The position numbers and the translations under genes were made by a program. From JBAYSY01 sp041675885 (GTDB taxonomy: Bacteria > Pseudomonadota > Alphaproteobacteria > Rhodobacterales > Rhodobacteraceae), in NCBI GenBank assembly GCA_041675885.1, contig JBAYSY010000034.1, forward strand, positions 1 through 30,246: a stretch of 30,246 nucleotides of DNA, read 5' to 3'. The notes beneath the pieces are model-generated. The model was not told the origin of the DNA. It saw only the letters and a program-made list of their open reading frames with translations, and did no database searches. This document shows, in pieces, positions 14,690-25,507 of the stretch. Position 1 is the stretch's first letter; the number at the start of each line of letters is the position of its first letter.

Positions 14690-16510
14690 ATGGACCTTCG
14701 CAATATCGCGATCATCGCGCATGTCGACCACGGCAAGACCACGATGGTCGATCAGCTTCTGAAACAGTCGGGATCGTTCCGCGCGGGCCAGGCGGTGGCC
14801 GAACGGGTGATGGACAGCGGCGACATCGAGCGCGAGCGCGGCATCACCATCCTTGCCAAGGCCACGTCGGTCGAGTGGGGGGGCACGCGGGTCAATATCG
14901 TCGATACCCCCGGCCACGCCGATTTCGGCGGCGAGGTCGAGCGCATCCTGACCATGGTCGATGGTGTCTGCCTGCTGGTCGATGCGGCCGAAGGGCCGAT
15001 GCCGCAGACCAAGTTCGTCACCTCCAAGGCGCTGGCCCTGGGGCTGCGGCCCATCGTGGTGCTGAACAAGGTGGACAAGCCCGCGGCCGAACCCGACCGG
15101 GCGCTGAACGAGGTGTTCGACCTGTTCGCCAACCTCGGCGCCAGCGACGAGCAACTGGATTTCCCGCATCTCTATGCCTCGGGCATCGGCGGCTGGGCGG
15201 ATGCGGCGCTGGACGGGCCGCGCAAGGATCTTTCGGCGCTGTTCGACCTGATCCTGCGCCATGTGCCGCCGCCCGCGCAGGCCGCACGCACGGACCAGCC
15301 GTTCCGGATGCTGGCCACCACGCTGGGGGCCGATCCGTTCATCGGCCGCATCCTGACCGGCCGGGTCGAGTCGGGGCGGCTGAAGGCGGGCGAGACGCTG
15401 AAGGCCCTGTCGCGCAGCGGCGAGCGGATCGAGCAGTTCCGGGTGTCGAAGATCCTCGCCTTCCGGGGCCTGTCGCAGACCGCCATCGACGAGGCGGTGG
15501 CGGGCGATATCGTCACGCTCGCGGGCATGTCGAAGGCCACGGTGGCGGACACGCTCTGCGCGCCGGAGGTGGAGGACGCCCTGCCCTCGCAGCCGATCGA
15601 CCCGCCGACGATCTCGGTCACCTTCGGCATCAACGATTCGCCCTTGGCGGGGCGCGACGGCAGCAAGGTGCAGTCGCGGGTGATCCGCGAACGGCTGATG
15701 CGCGAGGCCGAGTCGAACGTCGCGATCAGGGTCGAGGACACCCCGGGCGGCGAGGCTTTCGTGGTCTCGGGCCGGGGAGAATTGCAGATGGGCGTGCTGA
15801 TCGAGAACATGCGTCGCGAGGGGTTCGAACTGTCGGTCTCGCGCCCCCGGGTGATCTTCCGCGAGGAGGGCGGCCAGCGGCTGGAACCCGTCGAGGAGGT
15901 CACCATCGACGTCGATGACGAGTTCACCGGCGTGGTGATCGACAAGCTGACCGGCGAGCGCAGGGGCGATCTGGTCGAGATGAAACCGGCGGGCGCGGGC
16001 AAGACCCGCATCGTCGCCCATGTGCCCTCGCGCGGGCTGATCGGCTATCACGGCCAGTTCCTGACCGACACGCGGGGCACCGGGGTGCTGAACCGCATCT
16101 TCCACGAATGGGCGCCGTGGAAGGGGCCGATCCAGGGGCGGCGGCAGGGGGTGCTGATCTCGATGGAGAACGGGGTCAGCGTCGCCTATGCGCTGTGGAA
16201 CCTGGAGGAACGCGGCAAGATGTTCATCGGCGCGCAGGAACAGGTCTACGAGGGGATGGTGATCGGCGAGCATTCGCGCGACAACGATCTTGAGGTCAAC
16301 CCGCTCAAGGGCAAGAAGCTGACCAATATCCGCGCCTCGGGCACCGACGAGGCGGTGCGGCTGACGCCGCCGGTGCGGATGTCGCTGGAAGAGGCCATCG
16401 CCTATATCGGCGATGACGAGCTGGTCGAGGTGACGCCGAAGGCGATCCGGCTGCGCAAGCGGTTCCTCGACCCGCACGAGCGCAAGCGGCAGGCGAAGGC
16501 GGCGGGATAA
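14690..16510 (+). CDS. typA: TypA/BipA ribosome-associated GTPase
   Basis: A 606-residue translational GTPase that binds ribosomes and helps 50S assembly and stress or low-temperature growth. The G-domain is complete: G1 AHVDHGKTT (about residues 10-18), G2 RGITI, G3 DTPGHADF, G4 NKVDKP. It is followed by the beta-barrel domain 2 (FRMLATTLGADPFIGRILTGRV), EF-G-like domains with VSGRGELQMGVLIE, and the BipA-specific C-terminal domain (SRGLIGYHGQFLTDTRGTG, then EHSRDNDLEVNPLKGKKLTN). AAAGGCGG precedes ATG 14690. It ends in a region with a 22-bp inverted repeat convergent with usg. Confidence 0.97.
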   Translation: MDLRNIAIIAHVDHGKTTMVDQLLKQSGSFRAGQAVAERVMDSGDIERERGITILAKATSVEWGGTRVNIVDTPGHADFGGEVERILTMVDGVCLLVDAAEGPMPQTKFVTSKALALGLRPIVVLNKVDKPAAEPDRALNEVFDLFANLGASDEQLDFPHLYASGIGGWADAALDGPRKDLSALFDLILRHVPPPAQAARTDQPFRMLATTLGADPFIGRILTGRVESGRLKAGETLKALSRSGERIEQFRVSKILAFRGLSQTAIDEAVAGDIVTLAGMSKATVADTLCAPEVEDALPSQPIDPPTISVTFGINDSPLAGRDGSKVQSRVIRERLMREAESNVAIRVEDTPGGEAFVVSGRGELQMGVLIENMRREGFELSVSRPRVIFREEGGQRLEPVEEVTIDVDDEFTGVVIDKLTGERRGDLVEMKPAGAGKTRIVAHVPSRGLIGYHGQFLTDTRGTGVLNRIFHEWAPWKGPIQGRRQGVLISMENGVSVAYALWNLEERGKMFIGAQEQVYEGMVIGEHSRDNDLEVNPLKGKKLTNIRASGTDEAVRLTPPVRMSLEEAIAYIGDDELVEVTPKAIRLRKRFLDPHERKRQAKAAG

Positions 16511-16555
16511 GCGGCGAAGTGGGGGGTGGGCTGGATTGCCCAGCCTTGCGCAAGC

Positions 16556-16614
16556 GGTGCGCTGAAGCGCACCCTACGGCAGGCGCGCGGATGTAGGGTG
16601 CGCTTCAGCGCACC
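16556..16614. repeat. Perfect 22-bp inverted repeat between convergent genes
   Basis: Arms 16556-16577 and 16593-16614 (right arm begins GTAGGGTGCGCTTCAGCGCA) are exact complements around a 15-nt spacer. Each arm contains its own small palindrome, GTGCGCT-TCAGCGCAC in part. Lying between typA and usg it could terminate both. Hairpins of the GTAGGGTGCGCTTC type are widespread intergenic repeats in proteobacteria. Confidence 0.85.
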
Positions 16615-16624
16615 ACACCGCCCC

Positions 16625-16900
16625 TCAATGCAGCGTGAACTCCCCCGTCACATGGCGCCATTCGCCCGGCCCGATCAGCCTGCGGTGGGTGAAGCGCACC
16701 GAATGCAAGGGCCCCTCGATGTTCTTCTGCCAGTATTCGATGAAACCGAACAGCCTCGGGTGGTCCGGCGCCAGGTCGTAATCCTGCCAGATGAAGCTGT
16801 TGAGCACCGAACGGTGATCCGGCATCCGGTAGAACATTTCGGCCGTGGTCAGCCCGTAACCCTTCAACATCAACCCGGTTTCGCGGCAATCCTGTGTCAT
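16625..16900 (-). CDS. usg: Usg-family small protein (91 aa)
   Basis: A 91-residue cytoplasmic protein of the alphaproteobacterial Usg family. Seen: MLKGYGLTTAEMFYRMPDHR, then FIWQDYDLAPDHPRLFGFIEYW and EGPLHSVRFTHRRLI. Older annotations call this a putative subunit of phosphoribosylanthranilate isomerase, because of gene position in some genomes; that activity is not supported by the sequence and there are no trp genes here. The start at 16900 follows GGAGAG with 5-nt spacing; an internal ATG ten codons later is closer to the family's usual first residue. It is divergent from gyrA, sharing about 200 bp. Confidence 0.82.
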   Translation of the reverse strand: MTQDCRETGLMLKGYGLTTAEMFYRMPDHRSVLNSFIWQDYDLAPDHPRLFGFIEYWQKNIEGPLHSVRFTHRRLIGPGEWRHVTGEFTLH

Positions 16901-17019
16901 GCCCGCTCTCCTTTCCTCCTGCCCCGTGAAGGATGATGCCAGAGCCACGTTAATTTTCAACGAAAACAGTGTGTTGTCACTTTGCTTCGGTGGCTGCTCA
17001 TACCCGCGCCCACCCGGCA

Positions 17020-17049
17020 TTGCACCCAAGGGACGGTATCGGGTATAGT
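17020..17049 (+). promoter_or_regulatory. Putative gyrA promoter
   Basis: TTGCAC (17020-17025) and TATAGT (17044-17049) are 18 nt apart; the -10 matches 5 of 6, the -35 is weak. The leader to the GTG start would be about 48 nt. Confidence 0.5.
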
Positions 17050-17104
17050 TCCGCCGACTATATCTTGGGCCAGCCGCCGGCCCGCTGCGAAAGATCAGGA
17101 CACC

Positions 17105-19837
<2,733 letters not shown>

Positions 19838-19861
19838 GACGGTTCGCATAGGTGGAGAGCG

Positions 19862-19915
19862 CCGGGGGGCTGTCTGCCCCCCGGACCCCCCGAGGATATT
19901 TCCGGACAGAAGAAG
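19862..19915 (+). terminator. Hairpin plus repeat element between gyrA and trmFO
   Basis: CCGGGGGGC-TGTCT-GCCCCCCGG is a perfect 9-bp stem (19862-19884), directly followed by ACCCCCCGAGGATATTTCC and GACAGAAGAAG (19905-19915), the recurrent intergenic element of this window. It likely ends gyrA transcripts in part, though no T-tract follows. The GGAG at 19915-19918 also lies just upstream of trmFO. Confidence 0.55.
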
Positions 19916-19931
19916 GAGATAGGCGGTTTCC

Positions 19932-21284
19932 ATGGCTGAGGTGCTGCATATCGTCGGCGGCGGCATGGCCGGATCGGAGGCCGCATGGCAGGCCGCGCGC
20001 ATGGGGGTGCGGGTGGTGATCCACGAGATGCGCCCGAAGGTGGCGACCTTCGCGCATCGCACCGGCAATCTGGCGGAGATGGTCTGTTCCAACTCGTTCC
20101 GTTCGGACGACCATGAACGCAATGCGGTGGGCCTGCTGCATTGGGAGATGCGCGCGGCCGGGGGGCTGATCATGGAGGCCGCGACCGCGCACCGGCTGCC
20201 CGCGGGTGGCGCGCTGGCCGTGGACCGTGAGCCCTTTGCCGGAATGGTGACGGAGCGGTTGCGGGCGCATCCGCTGGTTTCCGTGACGGATGAGGAGGTT
20301 ACAGAGCTTCCTTCATCCGGGCATTGGATATTTTCCACCGGGCCGCTGACCTCTCCGGCGCTGGCCCGGAGCATCCGCGCCGCCACCGGGGCCGAGGCGC
20401 TGGCCTTTTTCGACGCGATCGCGCCGATCGTCTATGCCGAGACCATCGACATGACCAGGGCGTGGCGGCAGTCGCGCTACGACAAGGGCGAGACCGAGGC
20501 CGAGCGCACCGCCTATGTCAACTGCCCGATGGACCGCGACCAATACGAGGCGTTCATCGACGCGCTGCTTGCCGCCGACAAGACCGGGTTCCGCGAGGGC
20601 GAAGCCGCTTCTTCCCCCGACCCCACCCCTTATTTCGACGGCTGCCTGCCCATCGAGGTCATGGCCGAACGCGGGCGCGAGACCCTGCGCTTCGGGCCGA
20701 TGAAGCCGGTCGGGCTGACCAACCCCCACGCGCCCGAACGCAAGCCCTACGCGGTGGTGCAACTGCGCCGCGACAATGCGCTGGGGACGCTCTATAACAT
20801 CGTCGGCTTCCAGACCAAGATGAAATACGGCGCGCAAACCGCTGTTTTCCGGATGATTCCCGGGCTGGAGGAGGCACGTTTCGCCCGGCTCGGCGGCATC
20901 CACCGCAACACGTTCATCAACTCGCCGACGCTGCTCGACGGGCGGATGCGGCTGAGGGCACAGCCGAACATCCGCTTCGCCGGCCAGATCACCGGGGTCG
21001 AGGGCTATGTGGAAAGCGCCGCCATGGGGCTGCTCGCCGGGCGGATGGCGGCGGCGGAAATCCTCGGCCGCGACCTCGCGCCGCCGCCGCCCGAGACCGC
21101 GATGGGCGCGCTGGTAACGCATATCACCGGCGGCGCCGAGGCGAAGACCTTTCAGCCGATGAACGTGAACTTCGGCCTGTTCCCGCCGGTCGAGGCCAAG
21201 GGCGGGCGGCGTGGCCGCAAGGACCGCTACCTCGCCTATACCGAACGCGCCAAGGCCGCCTTCGCGGGCTGGCTGGATGGCTGA
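19932..21284 (+). CDS. trmFO: TrmFO, folate/FAD-dependent tRNA m5U54 methyltransferase
   Basis: A 450-residue flavoprotein that methylates U54 of the tRNA T-loop using methylenetetrahydrofolate and FADH2. The N-terminal dinucleotide-binding fold shows HIVGGGMAGSEAAWQ. The two functional cysteines of the family are in MVCSNSFRSDD (C52) and YVNCPMDRDQYE (C198). Other family blocks: FDGCLPIEVMAERGRETLRFGPMKPVGL, QLRRDN, YNIVGFQTKMKY, GGIHRNTFINSP, GVEGYVESAAMGLLAG and FQPMNVNFGLFPP. Its last 8 bases overlap the start of gluQ, so the two are translationally coupled. Confidence 0.97.
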   Translation: MAEVLHIVGGGMAGSEAAWQAARMGVRVVIHEMRPKVATFAHRTGNLAEMVCSNSFRSDDHERNAVGLLHWEMRAAGGLIMEAATAHRLPAGGALAVDREPFAGMVTERLRAHPLVSVTDEEVTELPSSGHWIFSTGPLTSPALARSIRAATGAEALAFFDAIAPIVYAETIDMTRAWRQSRYDKGETEAERTAYVNCPMDRDQYEAFIDALLAADKTGFREGEAASSPDPTPYFDGCLPIEVMAERGRETLRFGPMKPVGLTNPHAPERKPYAVVQLRRDNALGTLYNIVGFQTKMKYGAQTAVFRMIPGLEEARFARLGGIHRNTFINSPTLLDGRMRLRAQPNIRFAGQITGVEGYVESAAMGLLAGRMAAAEILGRDLAPPPPETAMGALVTHITGGAEAKTFQPMNVNFGLFPPVEAKGGRRGRKDRYLAYTERAKAAFAGWLDG

Positions 21285-22116
21285 CTACATCACCCGTTTC
21301 GCGCCTTCGCCCACCGGGCCGCTGCACCTGGGCCACGCCTATTCCGCGCTGACGGTGTGGGAACGCGCACGCGCCAATGGCGGGGTGGCGCTGCTGCGGA
21401 TCGAGGATATCGACCGCGCCCGGTCGCGCCCGGAATGGGAGGCGGCGATCTTCGATGACCTGCGCTGGCTCGGCCTCGACTGGCCCGAGCCGGTGATGCG
21501 CCAGTCGGAGCGGATGGGAGCCTACCGCGCCGCGCTCGACCAGCTTGCCCCCTTCTGCTACCCTTGCCGCTGCACGCGGGGCGATATCCGCGCCGCGCTT
21601 TCGGCGCCGCAGGAGGGCGTTGCACATGGCCCCGACGGGCCGGTCTACCCCGGCGCCTGCCGCGGGCGGCCGATGGCCGAGGCCGGGCCGGAGGATGCGA
21701 TCCGGCTCGACATGGCGCGGGCGGTGGCGGCGGTGGGAACCGTTTCCTTCCGTGAAAACGGACCGTTGCATCGCGGAGTTCATGTGTTCGATGCGACCAC
21801 GATGTGCACGGGCGTGGGCGACGTGGTGCTGGCCCGGCGCGGTTTCGGCAGCTCCTATCACCTTGCGGTGGTGGTAGATGACGCGGCGCAGCGCGTGACC
21901 GAGGTGGTGCGCGGCGCCGATCTGTTCGCGGCCACGGCGATCCATGCACTGCTTCATGTATTGCTTGAACATGACACGCCAAGCTACTGGCATCACGATC
22001 TTATACGCGACGAAGAAGGCAAGCGCCTTGCCAAGCGCGACAACGCGCGGGCGCTGGCGACCTTCCGCGATGCCGGGGCCACGCCCGGGGACATCCGCCG
22101 CTCAGTCGGGTTGTGA
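21277..22116 (+). CDS. gluQ: Glutamyl-Q tRNA(Asp) synthetase
   Basis: A 279-residue truncated glutamyl-tRNA synthetase lacking an anticodon domain; it attaches glutamate to queuosine at position 34 of tRNA-Asp. HIGH motif HLGH is in FAPSPTGPLHLGHAYSAL. The zinc site is CRCTRGD with the later YPGACRG, matching the C-x-C...Y-x3-C ligands of GluQ-RS. The KMSKS equivalent is KRLAKRDNA. The length and lack of a helical C-terminal domain separate it from GltX. The ATG at 21277 overlaps trmFO by 8 bases. Its 3' end overlaps convergent hisI by 15 bases. Confidence 0.95.
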   Translation: MADYITRFAPSPTGPLHLGHAYSALTVWERARANGGVALLRIEDIDRARSRPEWEAAIFDDLRWLGLDWPEPVMRQSERMGAYRAALDQLAPFCYPCRCTRGDIRAALSAPQEGVAHGPDGPVYPGACRGRPMAEAGPEDAIRLDMARAVAAVGTVSFRENGPLHRGVHVFDATTMCTGVGDVVLARRGFGSSYHLAVVVDDAAQRVTEVVRGADLFAATAIHALLHVLLEHDTPSYWHHDLIRDEEGKRLAKRDNARALATFRDAGATPGDIRRSVGL

Positions 22117-22467
22117 CGGCGCGATGATCTCGACCTCCTGCCCGCCGCGTATCGCGGTGTAGAAGCAGGATCGCCGGTTGGTGTGGCAGGCCGGGCCGGT
22201 CTGTTCGACCACCAGCAGCAGACTGTCGCGGTCGCAGTCGAAACGCAGTTCGACCAGCCGTTGCACATGACCCGAGCTTTCGCCCTTGACCCAGAACGCC
22301 TTGCGCGAGCGCGACCAGTAGGTGACGCGCCCGGTGGCCAGCGTCCGCGCCACCGCCTCGGCACTCATCCAGGCGAGCATGAGCACCTCGCCCGAAGCAC
22401 TGTCCTGGGCAATGGCGGGGATCAGCCCGTCGGAGTTGTAGCGCAGTGTTGCCGGGTCGAAATCCAT
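22102..22467 (-). CDS. hisI: Phosphoribosyl-AMP cyclohydrolase
   Basis: A 121-residue enzyme opening the adenine ring of phosphoribosyl-AMP in histidine synthesis; a stand-alone HisI without a HisE domain. Visible: LMLAWMSAEAV, VTYWSRSRKAFWVKGESSGH, the metal-binding aspartates in FDCDRD, and zinc cysteines in ACHTNRRSCFY. I chose the ATG at 22467, preceded by GGAAAG at good spacing, over the ATG at 22479, whose AGG directly abuts the start. The last 15 bases overlap the 3' end of gluQ in convergent orientation. No other his genes are nearby. Confidence 0.95.
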   Translation of the reverse strand: MDFDPATLRYNSDGLIPAIAQDSASGEVLMLAWMSAEAVARTLATGRVTYWSRSRKAFWVKGESSGHVQRLVELRFDCDRDSLLLVVEQTGPACHTNRRSCFYTAIRGGQEVEIIAPSQPD

Positions 22468-22527
22468 CGCTCTTTCCATCCTTGCCCCTCCGGCCTATCT
22501 ATGACGGATCGGCAGGCGGGGAAAGCC

Positions 22528-22977
22528 ATGAGCGACAGCGACCTCATCAAGCTCTATTCCGGGCGCATCCTGGCGCTGGCGGCGGATATCCCGCATCTCG
22601 GCCGACTTCCGGCGCCACAGGCGAGCGTGCACAAACGCTCTCCGCTGTGCGGTTCGTCCGTGACCGTCGATCTGGTGCTTGACGCGGGCCGCGTAGCCGG
22701 GTTCGCACAGGATGTGAAAGCCTGCGCCCTGGGTCAGGCGGCGGCGGCGGTGGTGGGCGGCGCGGTGATCGGCCGCACGCCCGCCGAGATCGAGGCGGCG
22801 CGCGACCAGCTCCGCGCCATGCTGAAGGAGGCGGGGCCGGTGCCCGACGCCCCCTTCGAGGCGTTCGAGGTGCTGCTGCCCGCGCGGGAGTTCCGCAACC
22901 GCCACGCCTCGATCCTGCTTGCGATCGAGGCCGCGCATGAGGCAGCGACCGAAGCCCGCAAGTCGGCCTGCGCCTGA
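22528..22977 (+). CDS. NifU/SufU-like iron-sulfur scaffold protein
   Basis: A 149-residue protein with the IscU/SufU fold pattern: SDLIKLYSGRILALAADIPH at the start, SPLCGSSVTVDLVLD with the first cysteine, and FAQDVKACALGQAAAAVV with the second. In IscU and SufU a third cysteine lies in the C-terminal helix (R-x-K-C-A). Here the equivalent RNRHASILLAIEAA has histidine instead, and the aspartate after the first CG is serine. So the metal site is not canonical; I recall similar proteins in other Rhodobacteraceae. The ATG at 22528 follows GGGGAAAG; an ATG at 22501 is possible. It is divergent from hisI and unlinked to the suf operon. Confidence 0.78.
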   Translation: MSDSDLIKLYSGRILALAADIPHLGRLPAPQASVHKRSPLCGSSVTVDLVLDAGRVAGFAQDVKACALGQAAAAVVGGAVIGRTPAEIEAARDQLRAMLKEAGPVPDAPFEAFEVLLPAREFRNRHASILLAIEAAHEAATEARKSACA

Positions 22978-22992
22978 TCCTGGTCTCTTCGT

Positions 22993-23028
22993 AAAAAAAC
23001 CGCCGCGCTCCGGGACCGGAGGCGGCGG
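22993..23028 (-). terminator. Rho-independent terminator of the 40-aa membrane protein gene
   Basis: CCGCCGCGCTCCGG pairs with CCGGAGGCGGCGG (one bulged base), and on the minus strand is followed by seven T residues (22999-22993). It lies about 75 bp beyond the stop of the small minus-strand gene, and 15-50 bp after the convergent scaffold gene. Confidence 0.82.
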
Positions 23029-23101
23029 AAGTGGCGTATCTGTCAGAGACAGGCAGAGGCGGGCCCGGGACAGGGGCCGCGCCGGACAGATCGCAGGCAG
23101 A

Positions 23102-23224
23102 TCAGGCGAACACCGGCAGGTGCAGCGCAAAAACGAGCATTCCGAACAGCGCGGCAACGCCCAGCATATCCTCGATCAGGCTGGGGCGGGCGCGGCGGAC
23201 GATGGCTTTCATCTCGGCGAACAT
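23102..23224 (-). CDS. Small single-pass membrane protein (40 aa)
   Basis: A 40-codon gene starting at ATG 23224 with an excellent ribosome site, GGAGG 7 nt upstream. Sequence: a positively charged N-terminal part (MFAEMKAIVRRARPSLIED) followed by one hydrophobic helix (MLGVAALFGMLVFALHLPVFA) to the end. The charge pattern suggests the N-terminus stays in the cytoplasm. I recall comparable 40-residue hypothetical proteins in Rhodobacteraceae, but know no function. The strong ribosome site, own terminator and lack of overlap with other genes support that it is real. A longer in-frame start at 23356 lacks a ribosome site. Confidence 0.75.
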   Translation of the reverse strand: MFAEMKAIVRRARPSLIEDMLGVAALFGMLVFALHLPVFA

Positions 23225-23340
23225 GGCGATTCCTCCGTTTGGTTGCTGCTTTGTTCTCATATCCGGCCGGGGCTGTAAAGAACTTTTCAGGAACATAACG
23301 GGATAAAGAGAGAACACGAGGCGAATCGGAGGTTTGCGCC

Positions 23341-23412
23341 ATGCGCCGGATACCACCCTGGAACCGTATTTTTCGCAGTTTCGAACCGAAAAGGCCTGTC
23401 AGCTTTTTCTGA
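23341..23412 (+). CDS. Possible 23-residue basic peptide
   Basis: ATG 23341 is preceded by GGAGG (23328-23332) with 8-nt spacing, and opens a 23-codon frame (MRRIPPWNRIFRSFEPKRP, then VSFF) ending in TGA at 23410-23412. It contains many arginines and aromatic residues. A weak promoter-like pair, TTGTTC-N17-TGTAAA, lies upstream at about 23249-23277. No family is recognised and it may be chance. Confidence 0.25.
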   Translation: MRRIPPWNRIFRSFEPKRPVSFF

Positions 23413-23419
23413 AATCGCC

Positions 23420-25507
23420 TTAACCGACCGAGATCAGCCGGATCGCCCGGTCCTGATCCAGAAGCCACAGCAGGAACCGCACCGCCTGCCCGCGCGGGCC
23501 GGTCAGGTCGGGGTCGTCGGCCAGCAGCCTGCGCGCATCCGTCTGCGCCACCGCCATCAGCCCGGCCTGGCGTTCGGGGTCGGCGGTGCGAAAGCGCGGC
23601 AGGCCCGACTGGGCGGTGCCGATCAGATCGCCCGCGCCGCGCATGGCAAGGTCTTCCTCGGCGATGCGGAAACCGTCCTCGGTCTGGCGCAGGGTCTCGA
23701 GCCGCCGCCGCCCGGTCTCGCCCAGCGGCGCCTGATACATCAGCAGGCAGGTGGATTCGGCCGCGCCCCGCCCGACCCGGCCGCGCAACTGGTGAAGCTG
23801 GGCCAGACCGAAGGTTTCCGCACGCTCGATCACCATGATCGAGGCTTCGGGCACATCGACGCCCACTTCGATCACCGTGGTGGCGACCAGAACCCGGGTC
23901 TCGCCCGCGATGAAGCGTGCCATGGCCGCGTCCTTCTCGGCCGGCGGCATCTGGCCATGGACAAGGCCCACCACCCCCTCACCCAGTTCCGTCTTGAGGT
24001 GGCGGAAACGGTCCTCGGCGGCGGTCATGTCCACGGCTTCGGATTCCTCGACCAGCGGGCAGACCCAATAGGCTCGCCGCCCCTCGGCCAGCGCGCGGGA
24101 AAGATGCTCAACCACCTCGGCCATCCGCCCGGTGCTGATCAGCGCGGTGCGCACCGGCTTGCGCCCGGGCGGCTTCTCGTCCAGCACCGAGACGTCCATA
24201 TCGCCGTATTGCACCAGCGCGAGGCTGCGCGGGATCGGTGTCGCGGTCATCACCAGCACGTCGGCCGCCTGCCCCTTGGCGCCAAGTTCCATCCGCTGGG
24301 CAACGCCGAAACGGTGCTGCTCATCGACCACCGCAAGGCGCAGGTCGGCGAAAGCCACGTCCTTCTGGAAGACCGCATGGGTGCCGACAAGGATGCCGGT
24401 CTCGCCCGAGGCCAGCGCGGCAAGCTTGGCCGCGCGTTCCGCCCCCTTGTCGCGCCCGGTCAGCAGGTCGAGCCGCACCCCGGCGGCCTCGGCCAGCGGC
24501 CGCAGCCCGCCCCAATGCTGGCGGGCGAGGATTTCGGTGGGCGCCATCAGCACCCCCTGCCCGCCCGCCTCGACCGCGATCAAGAGCGCCATCAGCGCCA
24601 CCAGCGTCTTGCCCGAGCCCACATCGCCCTGCAACAGCCGGTTCATCCGCTCGGCCGCGCCCATGTCGGCGGCGATTTCGGCAATCGCGCGACCCTGCGC
24701 CCCGGTCGGCGCATATGGAAGCGATTTCAATACCTTGTCGCGCAGATGCCCATCGCCTTTGCTCACCCGACCCCGGGCGCGGCGAAAGGCGCTGCGCGCC
24801 AGCGACAACGTGATCTGATGCGCGAACATCTCGTCATAGGCCAGCCGCGCCCGCGCCGGATCGGTGGGCGCAAGGCCCGCCGCCCCCTCGGGCGCATGGA
24901 CCGCCGCCAGCGCCTCGCCCCAGCCGGGCCAGCCCTCGCGCGCCAGCAGATGCGGGTCGATCCATTCCTCCGGTTCCGGCGCGCGGGCCAGCGCCCCGGC
25001 CACCGCAAGGCGCACCTGCTTCTGCGTCACCCCCGCACTCAGCGGATAGACGGGTTCATAGCGCGGCAGGCCCGCGGCCTCATCAGGGTGCAGCACGTGG
25101 TCGGGGTGGACCATTTGCAGGATACCGTCGAACAGTTCCGCCTTGCCGGAGATCAGCCGCCGCTGGCCGGTGGGCATCAGCCGCCCGAGATAGTCGCCGC
25201 GGGCGCGGAAGAAGACCACGGGAAACTCGGTCTCGGCGTCGCGCACCAGCACCCGCGTCGGGCCGCCCGCGCGGCGGGGCGGGAAATGGCCGCCGATCTC
25301 GACCTCGACCGTGACCACGGCGGGCGGCACCACCCCGCGGATCGTCGCGCGCCTTGTGCGGTCGATGCCGGAATGGGGCAGCAGGAACAGGAGGTCGCGC
25401 GGGCGTTCGACCCCCAGCCCGGCAAAGGCGCGGGCGGTCTTGGCGCCGATCCCCGGCAGGGTTTCCAGCCCCGCGAACAGCGGAAAGAGGGATTCGGGGC
25501 GGCTCAT
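23420..25507 (-). CDS. recG: RecG ATP-dependent DNA helicase
   Basis: A 695-residue branch-migrating helicase that remodels stalled forks and recombination junctions. The N-terminal wedge/OB part includes LPGIGAKTARAFAGLGVERPRDLLFLLPHS. SF2 motifs follow: TGAQGRAIAEI, Walker A GDVGSGKT, MAPTEILARQHW, Walker B box VVDEQHRFG, TATPIPRSLAL, then VCPLVEESE, VHGQM, VLVATTVIEVGVDVP and motif VI QLRGRVGRG. The C-terminal part, EDGFRIAEEDLAMRGAGDLIGTAQSGLP, is RecG-specific. ATG at 25507 overlaps the ligA stop as ATGA, so the pair is translationally coupled. Confidence 0.97.
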   Translation of the reverse strand: MSRPESLFPLFAGLETLPGIGAKTARAFAGLGVERPRDLLFLLPHSGIDRTRRATIRGVVPPAVVTVEVEIGGHFPPRRAGGPTRVLVRDAETEFPVVFFRARGDYLGRLMPTGQRRLISGKAELFDGILQMVHPDHVLHPDEAAGLPRYEPVYPLSAGVTQKQVRLAVAGALARAPEPEEWIDPHLLAREGWPGWGEALAAVHAPEGAAGLAPTDPARARLAYDEMFAHQITLSLARSAFRRARGRVSKGDGHLRDKVLKSLPYAPTGAQGRAIAEIAADMGAAERMNRLLQGDVGSGKTLVALMALLIAVEAGGQGVLMAPTEILARQHWGGLRPLAEAAGVRLDLLTGRDKGAERAAKLAALASGETGILVGTHAVFQKDVAFADLRLAVVDEQHRFGVAQRMELGAKGQAADVLVMTATPIPRSLALVQYGDMDVSVLDEKPPGRKPVRTALISTGRMAEVVEHLSRALAEGRRAYWVCPLVEESEAVDMTAAEDRFRHLKTELGEGVVGLVHGQMPPAEKDAAMARFIAGETRVLVATTVIEVGVDVPEASIMVIERAETFGLAQLHQLRGRVGRGAAESTCLLMYQAPLGETGRRRLETLRQTEDGFRIAEEDLAMRGAGDLIGTAQSGLPRFRTADPERQAGLMAVAQTDARRLLADDPDLTGPRGQAVRFLLWLLDQDRAIRLISVG

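Noticed and set aside
13559..16477. Minus-strand open frame of over 900 codons across typA and the SMR/YitT genes
   Set aside because: Antisense shadow rich in R, H, Q and P, with no family-like blocks; the plus strand encodes three clear proteins here.
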